Source: Patulibacter sp040675535 (GTDB lineage Bacteria; Actinomycetota; Thermoleophilia; Solirubrobacterales; Solirubrobacteraceae). Taken from it: a stretch of DNA of 64,000 nt. A program made the position numbers and the translations under genes. Shown here in pieces: positions 24,791 to 33,403 of the stretch; the first letter of the stretch is position 1, and every line of letters begins with the position of its first letter. The notes below the pieces were generated by a model. That model ran no database searches, was not told where the DNA came from, and saw only the letters and a list, made by a program, of their open reading frames with translations. The DNA lies in assembly GCF_040675535.1 (NCBI RefSeq), contig NZ_JBFAPC010000003.1:1-64000 (forward strand), read 5' to 3'.

Positions 24791-25183
24791 TTAGGCGTCG
24801 AGCTCGGTGAGTAGCTGGTCTATGCGGCGGCTGATGTCGTCGCGGGTGGTGCGGACCTCGTCGACGGGGCGTCCGGAGGGGTCGGGGAGGTCCCAGTCGA
24901 TGTAGCGCACGCCGGGGACGAAGGGGCACTTGTCGCCGCAGCCCATCGTGACGACGACGTCGGCCCATTCCGCCAGCTCACGCGTGAGGAGCTTGGGCTC
25001 CTGGTCGCGGAGATCGATGCCGAACTCGTCCATAACGGTGAGCACCTCGGGATGGACCCGGTCCGCCGGCGTGGTGCCGGCGGAACGCCCTTCGTGCCGG
25101 CCTTCGGCGGCACGCTCAAACAACGCGCGGCTGATCTGCGAGCGCCCCGCGTTGTGCAGGCAGACGAACAACACGTGCGCCAT
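24791..25183 (-). CDS. arsC: Arsenate reductase, low-molecular-weight phosphatase type (ArsC)
   Basis: The 130-residue protein has the P-loop CLHNAGRSQ (CX5R) at about 8-16 and a redox pair CGDKC in VTMGCGDKCPF, as in thioredoxin- or mycothiol-linked ArsC. It reduces As(V) to As(III). The ATG shares one base with the arsJ stop. It is the last gene of the five-gene ars operon. Confidence 0.9.
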   Translation of the reverse strand: MAHVLFVCLHNAGRSQISRALFERAAEGRHEGRSAGTTPADRVHPEVLTVMDEFGIDLRDQEPKLLTRELAEWADVVVTMGCGDKCPFVPGVRYIDWDLPDPSGRPVDEVRTTRDDISRRIDQLLTELDA

Positions 25184-26454
25184 CAGACGACCCCCTCGAC
25201 GGCCTGGTTCGGGGTCGTTCGGCGGGCGCGGGAGCGGGCCGGGTCGCCGGGCAGGAGCAGCGACAGGAGGCCGGCGGCGAGGACCATGATCGCCGAGCCC
25301 CAGAGGCAGGCCTGGAGGCCCTGCCACTGGTAGAGGGCGCCGGAGAGGACGGTGCCGGAGAGCCGGCCGAAGGCGTTGGCCATGTAGTAGAAGCCGACGT
25401 TCATCGCGACCTTCGACCCCTCGGCGTAGGCGAGGATCAGGTACGAGTGCACCGCGCTGTTCATCGCGAACACGACGCCGAAGACGATGAGCCCGGCGAC
25501 GATGACGACGTCCGGGTCGATCGAGGTGCTCATGGCGATCGCGATCGCGGCGGGGAAGGCGGCGAGGACGAACGCGAGCTTCGCGGCGGTGCGGCCGTCG
25601 GGGTCCTTCACGAACCGCGGTGCCGTCGCTTGGACGATCCCGTAGCCGATGGTCCACACGGCCATGAAGATCCCGACCTGCCAGAACGACCAGCCCATCA
25701 CGGTCCGGAGGTAGACCGGGAGGCCGACGACGAACCAGACGTCGCGCGAGGCGAAGAGGAAGATCCGCGCGCCGGCCAGCAGGTTCACCGATCGGTTGTT
25801 CGAGAACATCTGCCGGAACTTCGCCGACGCGTCGGGCGTGCCGAGGTCGCCGCGCATGAAGATCAGCGTCCCCGCGAGGCCGGCGGCGACGAGGCCGGCG
25901 ATGCACCCCAGCGCGGCCTGGAAACCGATGACGGTGAGCAGCAGGCCGCCGATGAAGAACCCGACGCCCTTCAGTGCGTTCTTGGAGCCGGTGAGGATCG
26001 CGACCCACTTGTAGAGGGCCCCCGGGGTGTCCTGCGGGACGACGAGCTTCACCGCGCTCTTCGACGACATCTTCGTCAGGTCCTTCGCGATCCCCGAGAG
26101 CGCCTGGGCGACCATGACGTAGGCGACGACGAGCCACGACTCGGGCACCAGGGCGAGCATCGCGAGCGCCGCGAGCTGGAAGGTCAGCCCGCCCAGCAGT
26201 GTCGACTTCAGTCCCCATCGTGCGGCGATGTAGCCGCCGACGAGGTTCGTAAGGATCCCGAAGACCTCGTAGAAGAGGAAGAGCGAGGCGACCTGCAGCG
26301 GGCTGTAGCCGAGCTCGTAGAAGTAAAAGAGGACCAGGACGCGGATCGCGCCGTCGGCGATCGTGTCCGCCCAGTACGCGCCCGTGACGACGACGTAGTT
26401 GCGCAGGTCCCCGCCGCGCTGCTCGGCGGCCGCGGTCGCGTCCTGGCCGTTCAC
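25183..26454 (-). CDS. arsJ: ArsJ, organoarsenical (1-arseno-3-phosphoglycerate) MFS exporter
   Basis: The 423-residue protein has about 12 membrane helices and the ArsJ-like opening NYVVVTGAYWADTIADGAIR. GTG 26454 overlaps the TGA of the GAPDH gene. In known gapdh-arsJ pairs the GAPDH makes 1-arseno-3-phosphoglycerate from arsenate and ArsJ exports it. Direct coupling to GAPDH makes the assignment strong. Confidence 0.9.
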   Translation of the reverse strand: MNGQDATAAAEQRGGDLRNYVVVTGAYWADTIADGAIRVLVLFYFYELGYSPLQVASLFLFYEVFGILTNLVGGYIAARWGLKSTLLGGLTFQLAALAMLALVPESWLVVAYVMVAQALSGIAKDLTKMSSKSAVKLVVPQDTPGALYKWVAILTGSKNALKGVGFFIGGLLLTVIGFQAALGCIAGLVAAGLAGTLIFMRGDLGTPDASAKFRQMFSNNRSVNLLAGARIFLFASRDVWFVVGLPVYLRTVMGWSFWQVGIFMAVWTIGYGIVQATAPRFVKDPDGRTAAKLAFVLAAFPAAIAIAMSTSIDPDVVIVAGLIVFGVVFAMNSAVHSYLILAYAEGSKVAMNVGFYYMANAFGRLSGTVLSGALYQWQGLQACLWGSAIMVLAAGLLSLLLPGDPARSRARRTTPNQAVEGVV

Positions 26455-27473
26455 GCCCGTGGCTCCAGGGAGGCGGCGACCTGGCCGGCGAGCTCGACCC
26501 AGCGGTTGACGTAGCCCCACTCGTTGTCGTACCAGGCCAGGATCTTCACCTGGGTCCTGTCGGTGACCATCGTCGACGGCGCGTCGACGATCCCCGACCG
26601 CGGGTCGTCCTTGAAGTCCACCGACACCAACGGCCGCGTCTCGTAGCCAAGGATCCCCTTGAGCGGGCCCTCCGCGGCGGTGCGAAGCAGCTCGTTGACC
26701 TCCTCGACGGTGGTCTCGCGCGCGACCTCGAAGACCGCGTCGGTGAGCGACGCGTTCAGCAGCGGCACCCGGATCGCGACACCGTCCAGCCGGCCCTGCA
26801 GCTCCGGGAAGATCAGCCCGATCGCCGTCGCGGACCCTGTGGTCGTCGGGATGAGCGAGAGGCCGGCGGCGCGGGCGCGGCGGAGGTCCTTGTGCGGCGC
26901 GTCGACGAGGGTCTGCGTGTTCGTGAGGTCGTGCAGCGTGGTGATCGACCCGCGCAGGATCCCGAGGCCTTCGTGGATGACCTTCACGACGGGCGCGAGG
27001 CAGTTCGTGGTGCATGACGCGGCCGTGAGGACATCGTGGGTGGCCGGGTCGTAGAGGTGGTCGTTGACGCCGACGACGACGTTCAGCGCCCCGCCGTCCT
27101 TCACCGGCGCGGCGACGATGACCTTCCGCACCCCGCGATCGAAGTACGGGGCCAGCGTCGCCTGAGTCTTGAGCTTGCCGGTGCCCTCGAGGACCACGTC
27201 GACGCCGAGCTCGTCCCACGGCACGTCGCCCGGGGCTGCATGCGCGCTGTAGCTCAGCGTCGTGCCGTCGATGGTGACGGTGTCACCGTCGGCGGCGATG
27301 TCGCGGTGCCAGCGGCCGTGAACGGAGTCGAACTCCAGAAGGTGCGCGGCGGTCGCTGCGTCGCCTGCGATCTCGTTGATGTGCACGAACTCGAGGTCCG
27401 GCCGGTCCAGGCCGGCGCGGAGAGCTAGGCGCCCCATGCGCCCGAAGCCGTTGATGCCGACGCGAACCGTCAT
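26451..27473 (-). CDS. gapdh: Arsenate-detoxifying glyceraldehyde-3-phosphate dehydrogenase
   Basis: The 340-residue protein has the NAD motif VGINGFGRMGR (4-14) and catalytic AASCTTNCLAP (about 150). It is a full-length type I GAPDH placed directly before arsJ, so its role is the ArsJ pathway rather than central glycolysis. Start and stop overlap the neighbouring genes by four bases. Confidence 0.9.
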   Translation of the reverse strand: MTVRVGINGFGRMGRLALRAGLDRPDLEFVHINEIAGDAATAAHLLEFDSVHGRWHRDIAADGDTVTIDGTTLSYSAHAAPGDVPWDELGVDVVLEGTGKLKTQATLAPYFDRGVRKVIVAAPVKDGGALNVVVGVNDHLYDPATHDVLTAASCTTNCLAPVVKVIHEGLGILRGSITTLHDLTNTQTLVDAPHKDLRRARAAGLSLIPTTTGSATAIGLIFPELQGRLDGVAIRVPLLNASLTDAVFEVARETTVEEVNELLRTAAEGPLKGILGYETRPLVSVDFKDDPRSGIVDAPSTMVTDRTQVKILAWYDNEWGYVNRWVELAGQVAASLEPRA

Positions 27474-28072
27474 GCGCAGTTCCCGGCGGTGAGGCACTCG
27501 GTGACGTCGCGGTGGGCGATCGTCATGACGTGGCCGCGGACGGTCGCGTCGTCGTAGCCGGCGAGGACCTGGTCCGAGCACGCCCGGATCTGCTGCTCGG
27601 AGAACCGGTCACCGAGGTCCTCTCGGACCGCCGGGAGGAGTCGCTCGAGGCGCAGCTGGTGGGCGGTGCGGTCGAGGTAGATGTCCTGCAGGTGCTCGTC
27701 GAGGAGGTTCTTGACGTGCTGCTCGATCTGGTCGCGGATCTCGCGGACCCGCTCGATCGGCAGCGTCGAAGGGTCTTCGACGTCCCACTCCTGGACCATC
27801 GCGGGGACGAACGGGCAGGCGTCGCCGCAGCCCATCGTCACGGCCCAGTCGGCGTGCAGCTGCATCTCGGTGGTGAGCTTCGTCGGCTTCTGCTGGGAGA
27901 GATCGATCCCCACCTCGGCCATCGCCTCGACGACGACAGGCCAGACCGCCTTGGCGGGCTGGGTGCCGGCGGACTCCGCTCGCACATCGTCGGGGGCGAG
28001 GCGGTCGAAGAACGCCTGGGCGATCTGGGACCGACCGGCGTTGTGGTTGCAGACGAACAGCACGTGGCGCAT
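27470..28072 (-). CDS. arsC: Second ArsC with C-terminal three-helix domain
   Basis: The 200-residue protein opens with a low-molecular-weight phosphatase-type ArsC domain (CNHNAGRSQ, CGDACPF). After about residue 135 comes an extra domain of about 65 residues (RLERLLPAVREDLGDRFSEQ onward) like the three-helix dimerisation domain seen in some actinobacterial arsenate reductases. The tail has three more cysteines (IRACSD, TECLTAGNCA). It is distinct in length and sequence from the arsC at 24.8 kb. Confidence 0.88.
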   Translation of the reverse strand: MRHVLFVCNHNAGRSQIAQAFFDRLAPDDVRAESAGTQPAKAVWPVVVEAMAEVGIDLSQQKPTKLTTEMQLHADWAVTMGCGDACPFVPAMVQEWDVEDPSTLPIERVREIRDQIEQHVKNLLDEHLQDIYLDRTAHQLRLERLLPAVREDLGDRFSEQQIRACSDQVLAGYDDATVRGHVMTIAHRDVTECLTAGNCA

Positions 28073-28095
28073 GAAGGGGTCCTCGGTGGTGGGGA

Positions 28096-29238
28096 TCAGA
28101 CGGGGCGGGGGTCAGCTCGTGGTGCCGGTGGATCGCCGCGGCGAGCGGCGGCCTCCTCGGCCGGGTACCAGCGCCGGCGGATCCAGAGCGCGACGTAGAC
28201 CAGGCCGACGAGGACGGGAACCTCGATCAGCGGCCCGACGACACCGGCCAAGGCCTGGCCGGAGGTGGCGCCGAAGACGCCGATGGCCACCGCGATCGCG
28301 AGCTCGAAGTTGTTGCCCGCCGCGGTGAAGGCGAGGGACGCGGTGCGGGCGTAGGTCGCGCCGATGAGGCGTCCGGCGGCGAGGCCGGCGGAGAACATCA
28401 CGGCGAAGTAGACGAGCAGCGGCAGCGCGATCCGAACGACGTCGAGCGGCTCGGACGTGATCGCGTCGCCCTGGATCGCGAAGAGCATCACGATCGTGAA
28501 GAGCAATCCGTAGAGCGCGAACGGCCCGATCTTCGGCAGGAACCTGGTCTCGTACGCCTCCTCACCCATGCGGCGCACCCCGATGTAGCGGGTGAGCGCG
28601 CCGGCGACCAGGGGGATGCCGAGGAAGATCAAGACGGTCCGTGCGACCTCCCAGATGCCGATCGAGAACCCCTGGCTGTCGAGGCCGAGGAGGTCCGGCA
28701 GGGCGGTGAGGTAGAACCAGCCCAGGACGCTGTAGGCGACGATCTGGAAGACCGAGTTGATCGCCACCAGCAGCGCGGTGGACTCGCGGTCCGCGCACGA
28801 GAGATCGCTCCAGATCAGGACCATGGCGATGCAGCGGGCGAGGCCGACGATGATCAGGCCGGTCCGGAACTCGGGCTGGTCGGCGAGGAAGATCCAGGCC
28901 AGCGCGAACATCACCGCCGGCCCGACCACCCAGTTGAGGACCAGCGACGCGCCGAGCATCTTGGCGGTCTCCGGGGAGCGGTCGCGGGCGACGTCGCCGT
29001 AGCGGACCTTTGCCAGCACCGGGTACATCATCAAGAGCAGCCCGAGCGCGATCGGTAGCGACACCGTGCCGATGCGGAGCTTGTCGAGGCCGTCGTTGAT
29101 CGACGGGATCGCCGCCCCCAGGCCCAGGCCGACGGCCATCGCCAGCAGGATCCAGACGGGCAGGAAGCGGTCCAGCGTCGATAGGCGCTGCAGGACCGGT
29201 CGGTCCGCCGACGCGGTCGGTTCGGTGACGGTGGCCAT
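28096..29238 (-). CDS. acr3: Arsenite efflux transporter ACR3
   Basis: The 380-residue protein has ten predicted helices and the ACR3 region ARCIAMVLIWSDLSCADRES containing the essential cysteine. It exports As(III) using the membrane potential. It is the first gene of the ars operon (acr3, arsC, gapdh, arsJ, arsC) and is divergent from arsR. Bases 28,453-28,547 are nearly repeated at the left edge of the window. Confidence 0.93.
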   Translation of the reverse strand: MATVTEPTASADRPVLQRLSTLDRFLPVWILLAMAVGLGLGAAIPSINDGLDKLRIGTVSLPIALGLLLMMYPVLAKVRYGDVARDRSPETAKMLGASLVLNWVVGPAVMFALAWIFLADQPEFRTGLIIVGLARCIAMVLIWSDLSCADRESTALLVAINSVFQIVAYSVLGWFYLTALPDLLGLDSQGFSIGIWEVARTVLIFLGIPLVAGALTRYIGVRRMGEEAYETRFLPKIGPFALYGLLFTIVMLFAIQGDAITSEPLDVVRIALPLLVYFAVMFSAGLAAGRLIGATYARTASLAFTAAGNNFELAIAVAIGVFGATSGQALAGVVGPLIEVPVLVGLVYVALWIRRRWYPAEEAAARRGDPPAPRADPRPV

Positions 29239-29263
29239 GCCCCGCACCGTATCTAGTGACAGA

Positions 29264-29280
29264 TGTCGATGCAATCGACA
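29264..29280. promoter_or_regulatory. ArsR operator
   Basis: TGTCGAT-GCA-ATCGACA is a perfect 17-bp dyad in the 74-bp gap between divergent acr3 and arsR. Its position between the two starts fits repression of both operons. Confidence 0.65.
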
Positions 29281-29312
29281 AACGTGACTTCTTTGTGTAG
29301 CTTGCTGTTTCG

Positions 29313-29666
29313 ATGAACGTCGATCTGCAGCTCGAGCCGAAGACCAAGCGTGCCGCCGGCGCCCCGTGCTGCGAGCCCGTCGTCTACCCCGACGTCGACC
29401 GCGAAAAGGCCACCCGTCTGGCCGACGTCGCCAAAGCCCTCGGGGACCCGATCCGGCTGCAACTCGTGGACGTGCTGCGCAAGCACGCCGGCAAGGTCTG
29501 CGTCTGCGAGCTCGTGCCGCTCTTCGACGTCTCCCAGTCCACGCTGAGCCACCACCTCAAGAAGCTGCGCGACGCCGGCATCGTCGATTCCGAGCGCCAA
29601 GGCCTCTGGGCCTACTACTACGTGCTGCCCGGCGCGATCGACGAGCTCGCCGGCTGGCTCGGCTGA
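29313..29666 (+). CDS. arsR: ArsR arsenite-responsive repressor
   Basis: The 117-residue protein has KVCVCELVPLF, the classical CxC arsenite site in the DNA-binding region, HTH LSHHLKKLRDAGIV, and an extra N-terminal CC pair (APCCEP). It is divergent from acr3 and precedes arsM, so As(III) should release the dyad at 29,264 and switch on both sides. Confidence 0.92.
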   Translation: MNVDLQLEPKTKRAAGAPCCEPVVYPDVDREKATRLADVAKALGDPIRLQLVDVLRKHAGKVCVCELVPLFDVSQSTLSHHLKKLRDAGIVDSERQGLWAYYYVLPGAIDELAGWLG

Positions 29667-29692
29667 CCCCTCCCCCACATCGAGGTCCTTCC

Positions 29693-30457
29693 ATGAGCAC
29701 GACCGACCGCAGCACCCTGACCGACGAGCAGCTCCGCGAGGAGGTCCGCCTGAAGTACGCGCAGGCCGCGACGCAGGGCTCGAGCTGCTGCAGCCCCGCC
29801 GTCGCCACGACCGACGAGCACGGCACCGAGGTCTTCGGCGCCGCCCTCTACGACGCCGACACCGCCGGCGAGGGCGGCAAGGCGATCGAGGGGTCGCTCG
29901 GGTGCGGCATCCCGACCGCCGTCGCCGCCCTGAAGGACGGCGACGTGGTGCTCGACCTCGGGTCCGGCACCGGCGGCGACGTCCTGATCTCGGCCCGCCG
30001 CGTCGCGCCGACGGGTCGGGCGATCGGGATCGACATGACCGACGAGATGCTCGACCAGGCCCGCAGGAACGCCGCGGACGCCGGCCTCGAGAACGTGGAG
30101 TTCCGCAAGGGCTACCTCGAAGACCTCCCCCTTGAGGACGCGTCCGTCGACGTCGTGATCTCCAACTGCGTCATCAACCTCGCCGGCGACAAGAACAAGG
30201 TCCTCGCCGAGGCCGCCCGCGTCCTCAGGCCCGGCGGCCGCTTCGCGGTCTCCGACGTCGTCGCCGACCCCGACATGGACGACGCCACCAAACGCGACAT
30301 GCAGCAGTTCACCGGCTGCATCGCCGGCGCCCTCACCCGCCGCGAGTTCGAGACCGCCCTCGCCGCCGCGGGCCTGGTCGACGTCGAGATCCAAGAGACT
30401 CACCGCGTCCACGCCAAGGCCGGCTCCGCGATCGTCCGCGCCACCAAGCCGCGGTAG
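29693..30457 (+). CDS. arsM: Arsenite methyltransferase ArsM
   Basis: The 254-residue protein has SAM motif VLDLGSGTGGDVLIS (about 84-98) and the ArsM cysteines GSSCCSP, SLGCGIP, ISNCVIN and FTGCIAG. ArsM methylates As(III) to volatile or exportable methylarsenicals. It follows arsR by 26 bases with GAGG before the ATG. Confidence 0.9.
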   Translation: MSTTDRSTLTDEQLREEVRLKYAQAATQGSSCCSPAVATTDEHGTEVFGAALYDADTAGEGGKAIEGSLGCGIPTAVAALKDGDVVLDLGSGTGGDVLISARRVAPTGRAIGIDMTDEMLDQARRNAADAGLENVEFRKGYLEDLPLEDASVDVVISNCVINLAGDKNKVLAEAARVLRPGGRFAVSDVVADPDMDDATKRDMQQFTGCIAGALTRREFETALAAAGLVDVEIQETHRVHAKAGSAIVRATKPR

Positions 30458-30479
30458 CGGGCCCACCGCACGGGGCGAC

Positions 30480-30510
30480 TTGACCCTCGACCGAGGTCGA
30501 AGGCTTACGC
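30480..30510 (+). promoter_or_regulatory. MerR-type promoter with operator in a long spacer
   Basis: TTGACC (30480-30485) is a -35 hexamer and TTACGC (30505-30510) a weak -10, separated by 19 bases. The dyad CCCTCGAC-cgag-GTCGAAGG (30484-30503) fills the spacer, the hallmark of MerR-activated promoters. It lies seven bases upstream of the merR-like start. Confidence 0.65.
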
Positions 30511-30517
30511 TCGCGGG

Positions 30518-30925
30518 GTGCGGATCTCCGAAGCGGCCGAGCAGGCCGGGACCTCGGCGTCGGCGCTGCGGTACTACGAGAAAGTCGGGCTGACTCGGGC
30601 GCCGCGGACCGATGCGGGCTACCGGGTCTACGACCAAGCGACCCAGGACCGCGTCGCGTTCGTGCTGACCGTCAAGCGCCTCGGATTGCCTCTGCCGCGG
30701 ATCCGTGAGCTGCTGGCGGTCTGGGACGCCCAGCCCTGCCGAACGGTGCAGGCTCGCCTCCGCGATCTCATTGACGAACAGCTCGAGGACACTCGGCGCC
30801 GGATGACCGAGCTGCGGGCGCTCGAGCGACAACTGCTCGACGGCCGCGCACGTCTGGACGGGCTGCCGGCCCGGAACCGGGCGTGCGACCCGGCCTGCCC
30901 GTTCCAGCAGCACCCGGCGGCATGA
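30518..30925 (+). CDS. MerR-family metal- or stress-responsive activator
   Basis: The 135-residue protein starts at GTG and has a MerR HTH (VRISEAAEQAGTSASALRYY), a dimerisation helix and C-terminal cysteines (AQPCRT, RACDPACPFQ) that could bind a thiophilic metal. Its stop overlaps the next ATG, so it activates its own operon with the BASS transporter. Confidence 0.87.
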   Translation: MRISEAAEQAGTSASALRYYEKVGLTRAPRTDAGYRVYDQATQDRVAFVLTVKRLGLPLPRIRELLAVWDAQPCRTVQARLRDLIDEQLEDTRRRMTELRALERQLLDGRARLDGLPARNRACDPACPFQQHPAA

Positions 30926-31908
30926 GCGCGCAGAGCGCTGCAGCACGGCTGGAACACCACCAGATTCCGGTCTACCTCGGTGCCGTCGTGGTCGGTGGCC
31001 TGATCGGGCTGGTGGCACCGGGGACGGAGCATGCGTTCGAGGCGCTGATCTACCCGGTGCTCGGGGCGCTGCTGTACGTGACGTTCCTGCAGGTGCCGTT
31101 CACGGCGTTGCGCGCCGCGTTCTCGGATCGACGGTTCCTGCTGGCCGCGATGGGCCTGAACTTCCTGATCGTGCCGGTCGTGGCGTTCGCGCTCAGCCGC
31201 CTGGCGCCCGGGGACCGCGCGATCGAGCTCGGCGTGCTGATGGTGCTGCTGACGCCGTGCATCGACTACGTCATCGTCTTCACGCGCCTGGCCGGCGGCA
31301 GCGACCGCCGGCTCCTGGCCGCCGCACCGCTCTTGATGCTTGCGCAGATGGCGCTGCTGCCCGCGTTCCTCTGGCTCTTCATGGGATCCGAGCTGGCCGA
31401 CATCATCGAACCCGGACCGTTCATCGAGGCGTTCCTGATCCTGATCGCGCTCCCGCTTGCCCTGGCCTGGGCCACCGAGGCGTGGTCCAAGCGCTCCCCG
31501 GCCGGAGCACGGGTGAAGGACACCGCGGACCTCACGCCGGTCGCGCTGATGGCCCTGACGCTGGTGGTCGTGGTCGCATCGCAGTTCCCGCGAGTGCGCG
31601 ACGACATCGGCGACGTCGCCGGCGTGGTGCCGCTCTACGTCGCGTTCCTCATCGTGATGGCCATCATCGGCCGTGCACTCGCGCTGCGGCTGCGGTTCGA
31701 CGTTCCGGCGAGCCGCGCCCTCGTCTTCACCGGTGCGACGCGCAACTCGCTGGTCGTGCTCCCCCTGGCCCTGTCGCTCGGCGACGTGTATGCGATCACG
31801 GGCGCGGTGATCGTGACGCAGACGCTGGTCGAGATCCTCGGGATGGTCGCCTACGTCCGCCTCGCCCCACGGCTGCTCCCCGACCCTCCTACCACCGCTC
31901 CGGCCTGA
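30922..31908 (+). CDS. Bile acid:sodium symporter (BASS)/arsenical-resistance-like transporter
   Basis: The 328-residue protein has nine or ten helices and the BASS/ArsB-like segment VLMVLLTPCIDYVIVF with a cysteine where ACR3 has its essential one. It sits just after arsM and under a MerR regulator, so it is probably a metalloid or organo-metal exporter rather than a bile-acid importer (inference). Confidence 0.78.
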   Translation: MSAQSAAARLEHHQIPVYLGAVVVGGLIGLVAPGTEHAFEALIYPVLGALLYVTFLQVPFTALRAAFSDRRFLLAAMGLNFLIVPVVAFALSRLAPGDRAIELGVLMVLLTPCIDYVIVFTRLAGGSDRRLLAAAPLLMLAQMALLPAFLWLFMGSELADIIEPGPFIEAFLILIALPLALAWATEAWSKRSPAGARVKDTADLTPVALMALTLVVVVASQFPRVRDDIGDVAGVVPLYVAFLIVMAIIGRALALRLRFDVPASRALVFTGATRNSLVVLPLALSLGDVYAITGAVIVTQTLVEILGMVAYVRLAPRLLPDPPTTAPA

Positions 31909-31913
31909 TCCAA

Positions 31914-31950
31914 ACGCGCGGCCGGTACGTCAAGCGGCCGGGACGCGCGT
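31914..31950. terminator. Hairpin between convergent BASS and L,D-transpeptidase genes
   Basis: ACGCGCGGCCG and CGGCCG-gga-CGCGCGT form a long stem with a small bulge. It lies six bases after the BASS stop. There is no T-run. Confidence 0.45.
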
Positions 31951-32035
31951 GACCATCAGCACCGCCTCCGAGGCCGCCGCGCCCCGCCGCGGCGGTCGCC
32001 GGGGCCGGTTGCGTCCGGCGGGTCCGGGCGACGCT

Positions 32036-33073
32036 CTAGAGGATGTAGATCGGTGTGCCGACCGGCACGCGGTCGTAGAGCTCGATGACGTCGGGGATGT
32101 GCATGCGCAGGCAGCCGTGCGACGCGTTCGTTCCAATGGAAGCGTCGTCCGAGGTGCCGTGGATGCCGACGCCGTCGTAGATGCCCATCCACCGGGCCTT
32201 CAGCGGATTGGACGGGCCCGGCGGAACGACGGTGCCGGCGAGCTTGCCCGCCCAGGCGGAGTTCGGCACGTTCCAGGTCGGGTTGACGGCCTTGTTCGCG
32301 ATCGTGTACTGCCCCGCCGGTGTGTCGTTGCCGGCTTTGCCGACGGAGATGCCGTAGGTCTTGGCGACCTTCATGCCCTTGTAGAGCGTCAGCTTGAAGG
32401 TCGCGCGGTTGGCGACGAGGACCGTGGAGTACCTCTTCCGGACGGCCGCCGTCGTCTCCTTCGGCTTGATCTTCGTCGTGTACGCAGAGACCTGATGGTT
32501 CGCGGAGGGGTCCTGGAGCGCGGTGCGGATGAGCTGCGCGACCTTCTCGCGCTTGAGCCGCAACCCGACGCGGCCCTCCTTCATCGACAGCTCGCCGTTC
32601 GCGAACTGGACGGACGCCGACTGGGGCTCGCGGTGCAGGCCCTTCTCGACGCGGTCGAGCAGCCGGGTGATCGCGTAGCGGTTGTAGGTGCTGGTCGGCG
32701 AGAAGTCCTTGCGGACCTCCTTGCCGGAGACCTTGTCGTACACGCGGGAGAAGGCGTTGCCGTCCTGCCCGAGCCGCACGGCCCGGTCGACGGCCTCGTC
32801 CAGGTCGACCTTGATGCCGGCGCCCTTCGCCGTCAGGTTCCACTCCTTCTCGCTGTGCACCACCCGGATGGGCTTGGAGAGACGGCTCGTCAGCTCCGTC
32901 TCGGCCTTGCGGCGCGCGGCGTCGCGCGTCATCCCGCCGACGTCCACACCACCGATGGTGACGCCCTCCGGGATGCCCTTCGTCGTGCTCGCGTCGGCGA
33001 CGAGGACGCCACCCGTGGCGACGCTCAGCGCGGCCAACACCGTGGCGATGATCAGGACGGAACGTTGGCGCAT
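32036..33073 (-). CDS. L,D-transpeptidase (YkuD) with peptidoglycan-binding domain
   Basis: The 345-residue protein has an N-terminal membrane/signal segment (RQRSVLIIATVLAALSVATG), a PG_binding_4/VanW-type region and a C-terminal YkuD domain with IHGTSD and SHGCLRM (catalytic His and Cys). It makes 3-3 crosslinks in peptidoglycan outside the membrane. GTG 33133 would add 20 residues; ATG 33073 places the signal at the N-terminus. Confidence 0.9.
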   Translation of the reverse strand: MRQRSVLIIATVLAALSVATGGVLVADASTTKGIPEGVTIGGVDVGGMTRDAARRKAETELTSRLSKPIRVVHSEKEWNLTAKGAGIKVDLDEAVDRAVRLGQDGNAFSRVYDKVSGKEVRKDFSPTSTYNRYAITRLLDRVEKGLHREPQSASVQFANGELSMKEGRVGLRLKREKVAQLIRTALQDPSANHQVSAYTTKIKPKETTAAVRKRYSTVLVANRATFKLTLYKGMKVAKTYGISVGKAGNDTPAGQYTIANKAVNPTWNVPNSAWAGKLAGTVVPPGPSNPLKARWMGIYDGVGIHGTSDDASIGTNASHGCLRMHIPDVIELYDRVPVGTPIYIL

Positions 33074-33403
33074 CGGCAGAGTCAGGAGGGGATTTGGCGC
33101 ATCGGGAGTGGTCGAACGGTAGCGGTTGTTCACCTACACCAAGCCCGGATCCCCTACGCGCCGCGGAGAACGCACGGGTCACCCGCGTCGAGAACGGCGG
33201 AGCGGCCGAGCGATACCACGCCACCCAGACGCCCGTGGCGACCCGCATCGGCGCGTCTGGGGACGATGCGCCGTGTGATGTCACGGGTTGGGCGCACCAC
33301 CGGTTCGTGCCTCGATGTCGCTGATTGGCGGGGTGGGACGCCGACGGGGCCCGAAGGCAGAGACGGAGCAAAAGAACAGTTGAGTCATGCCATACTTCCT
33401 CGT
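33074..33403. other. Divergent intergenic region, no gene seen
   Basis: This 330-bp gap separates the L,D-transpeptidase and the multicopper oxidase. It must hold both promoters. CATACT eight bases before the oxidase ATG could be a -10 for a near-leaderless transcript. No dyad of the BlaI-box type was found. Confidence 0.4.

Noticed and set aside
33131..33148. CCTACACCAAG as a ninth BlaI-type box
   Set aside because: The right half (YGTAGGA) is absent.
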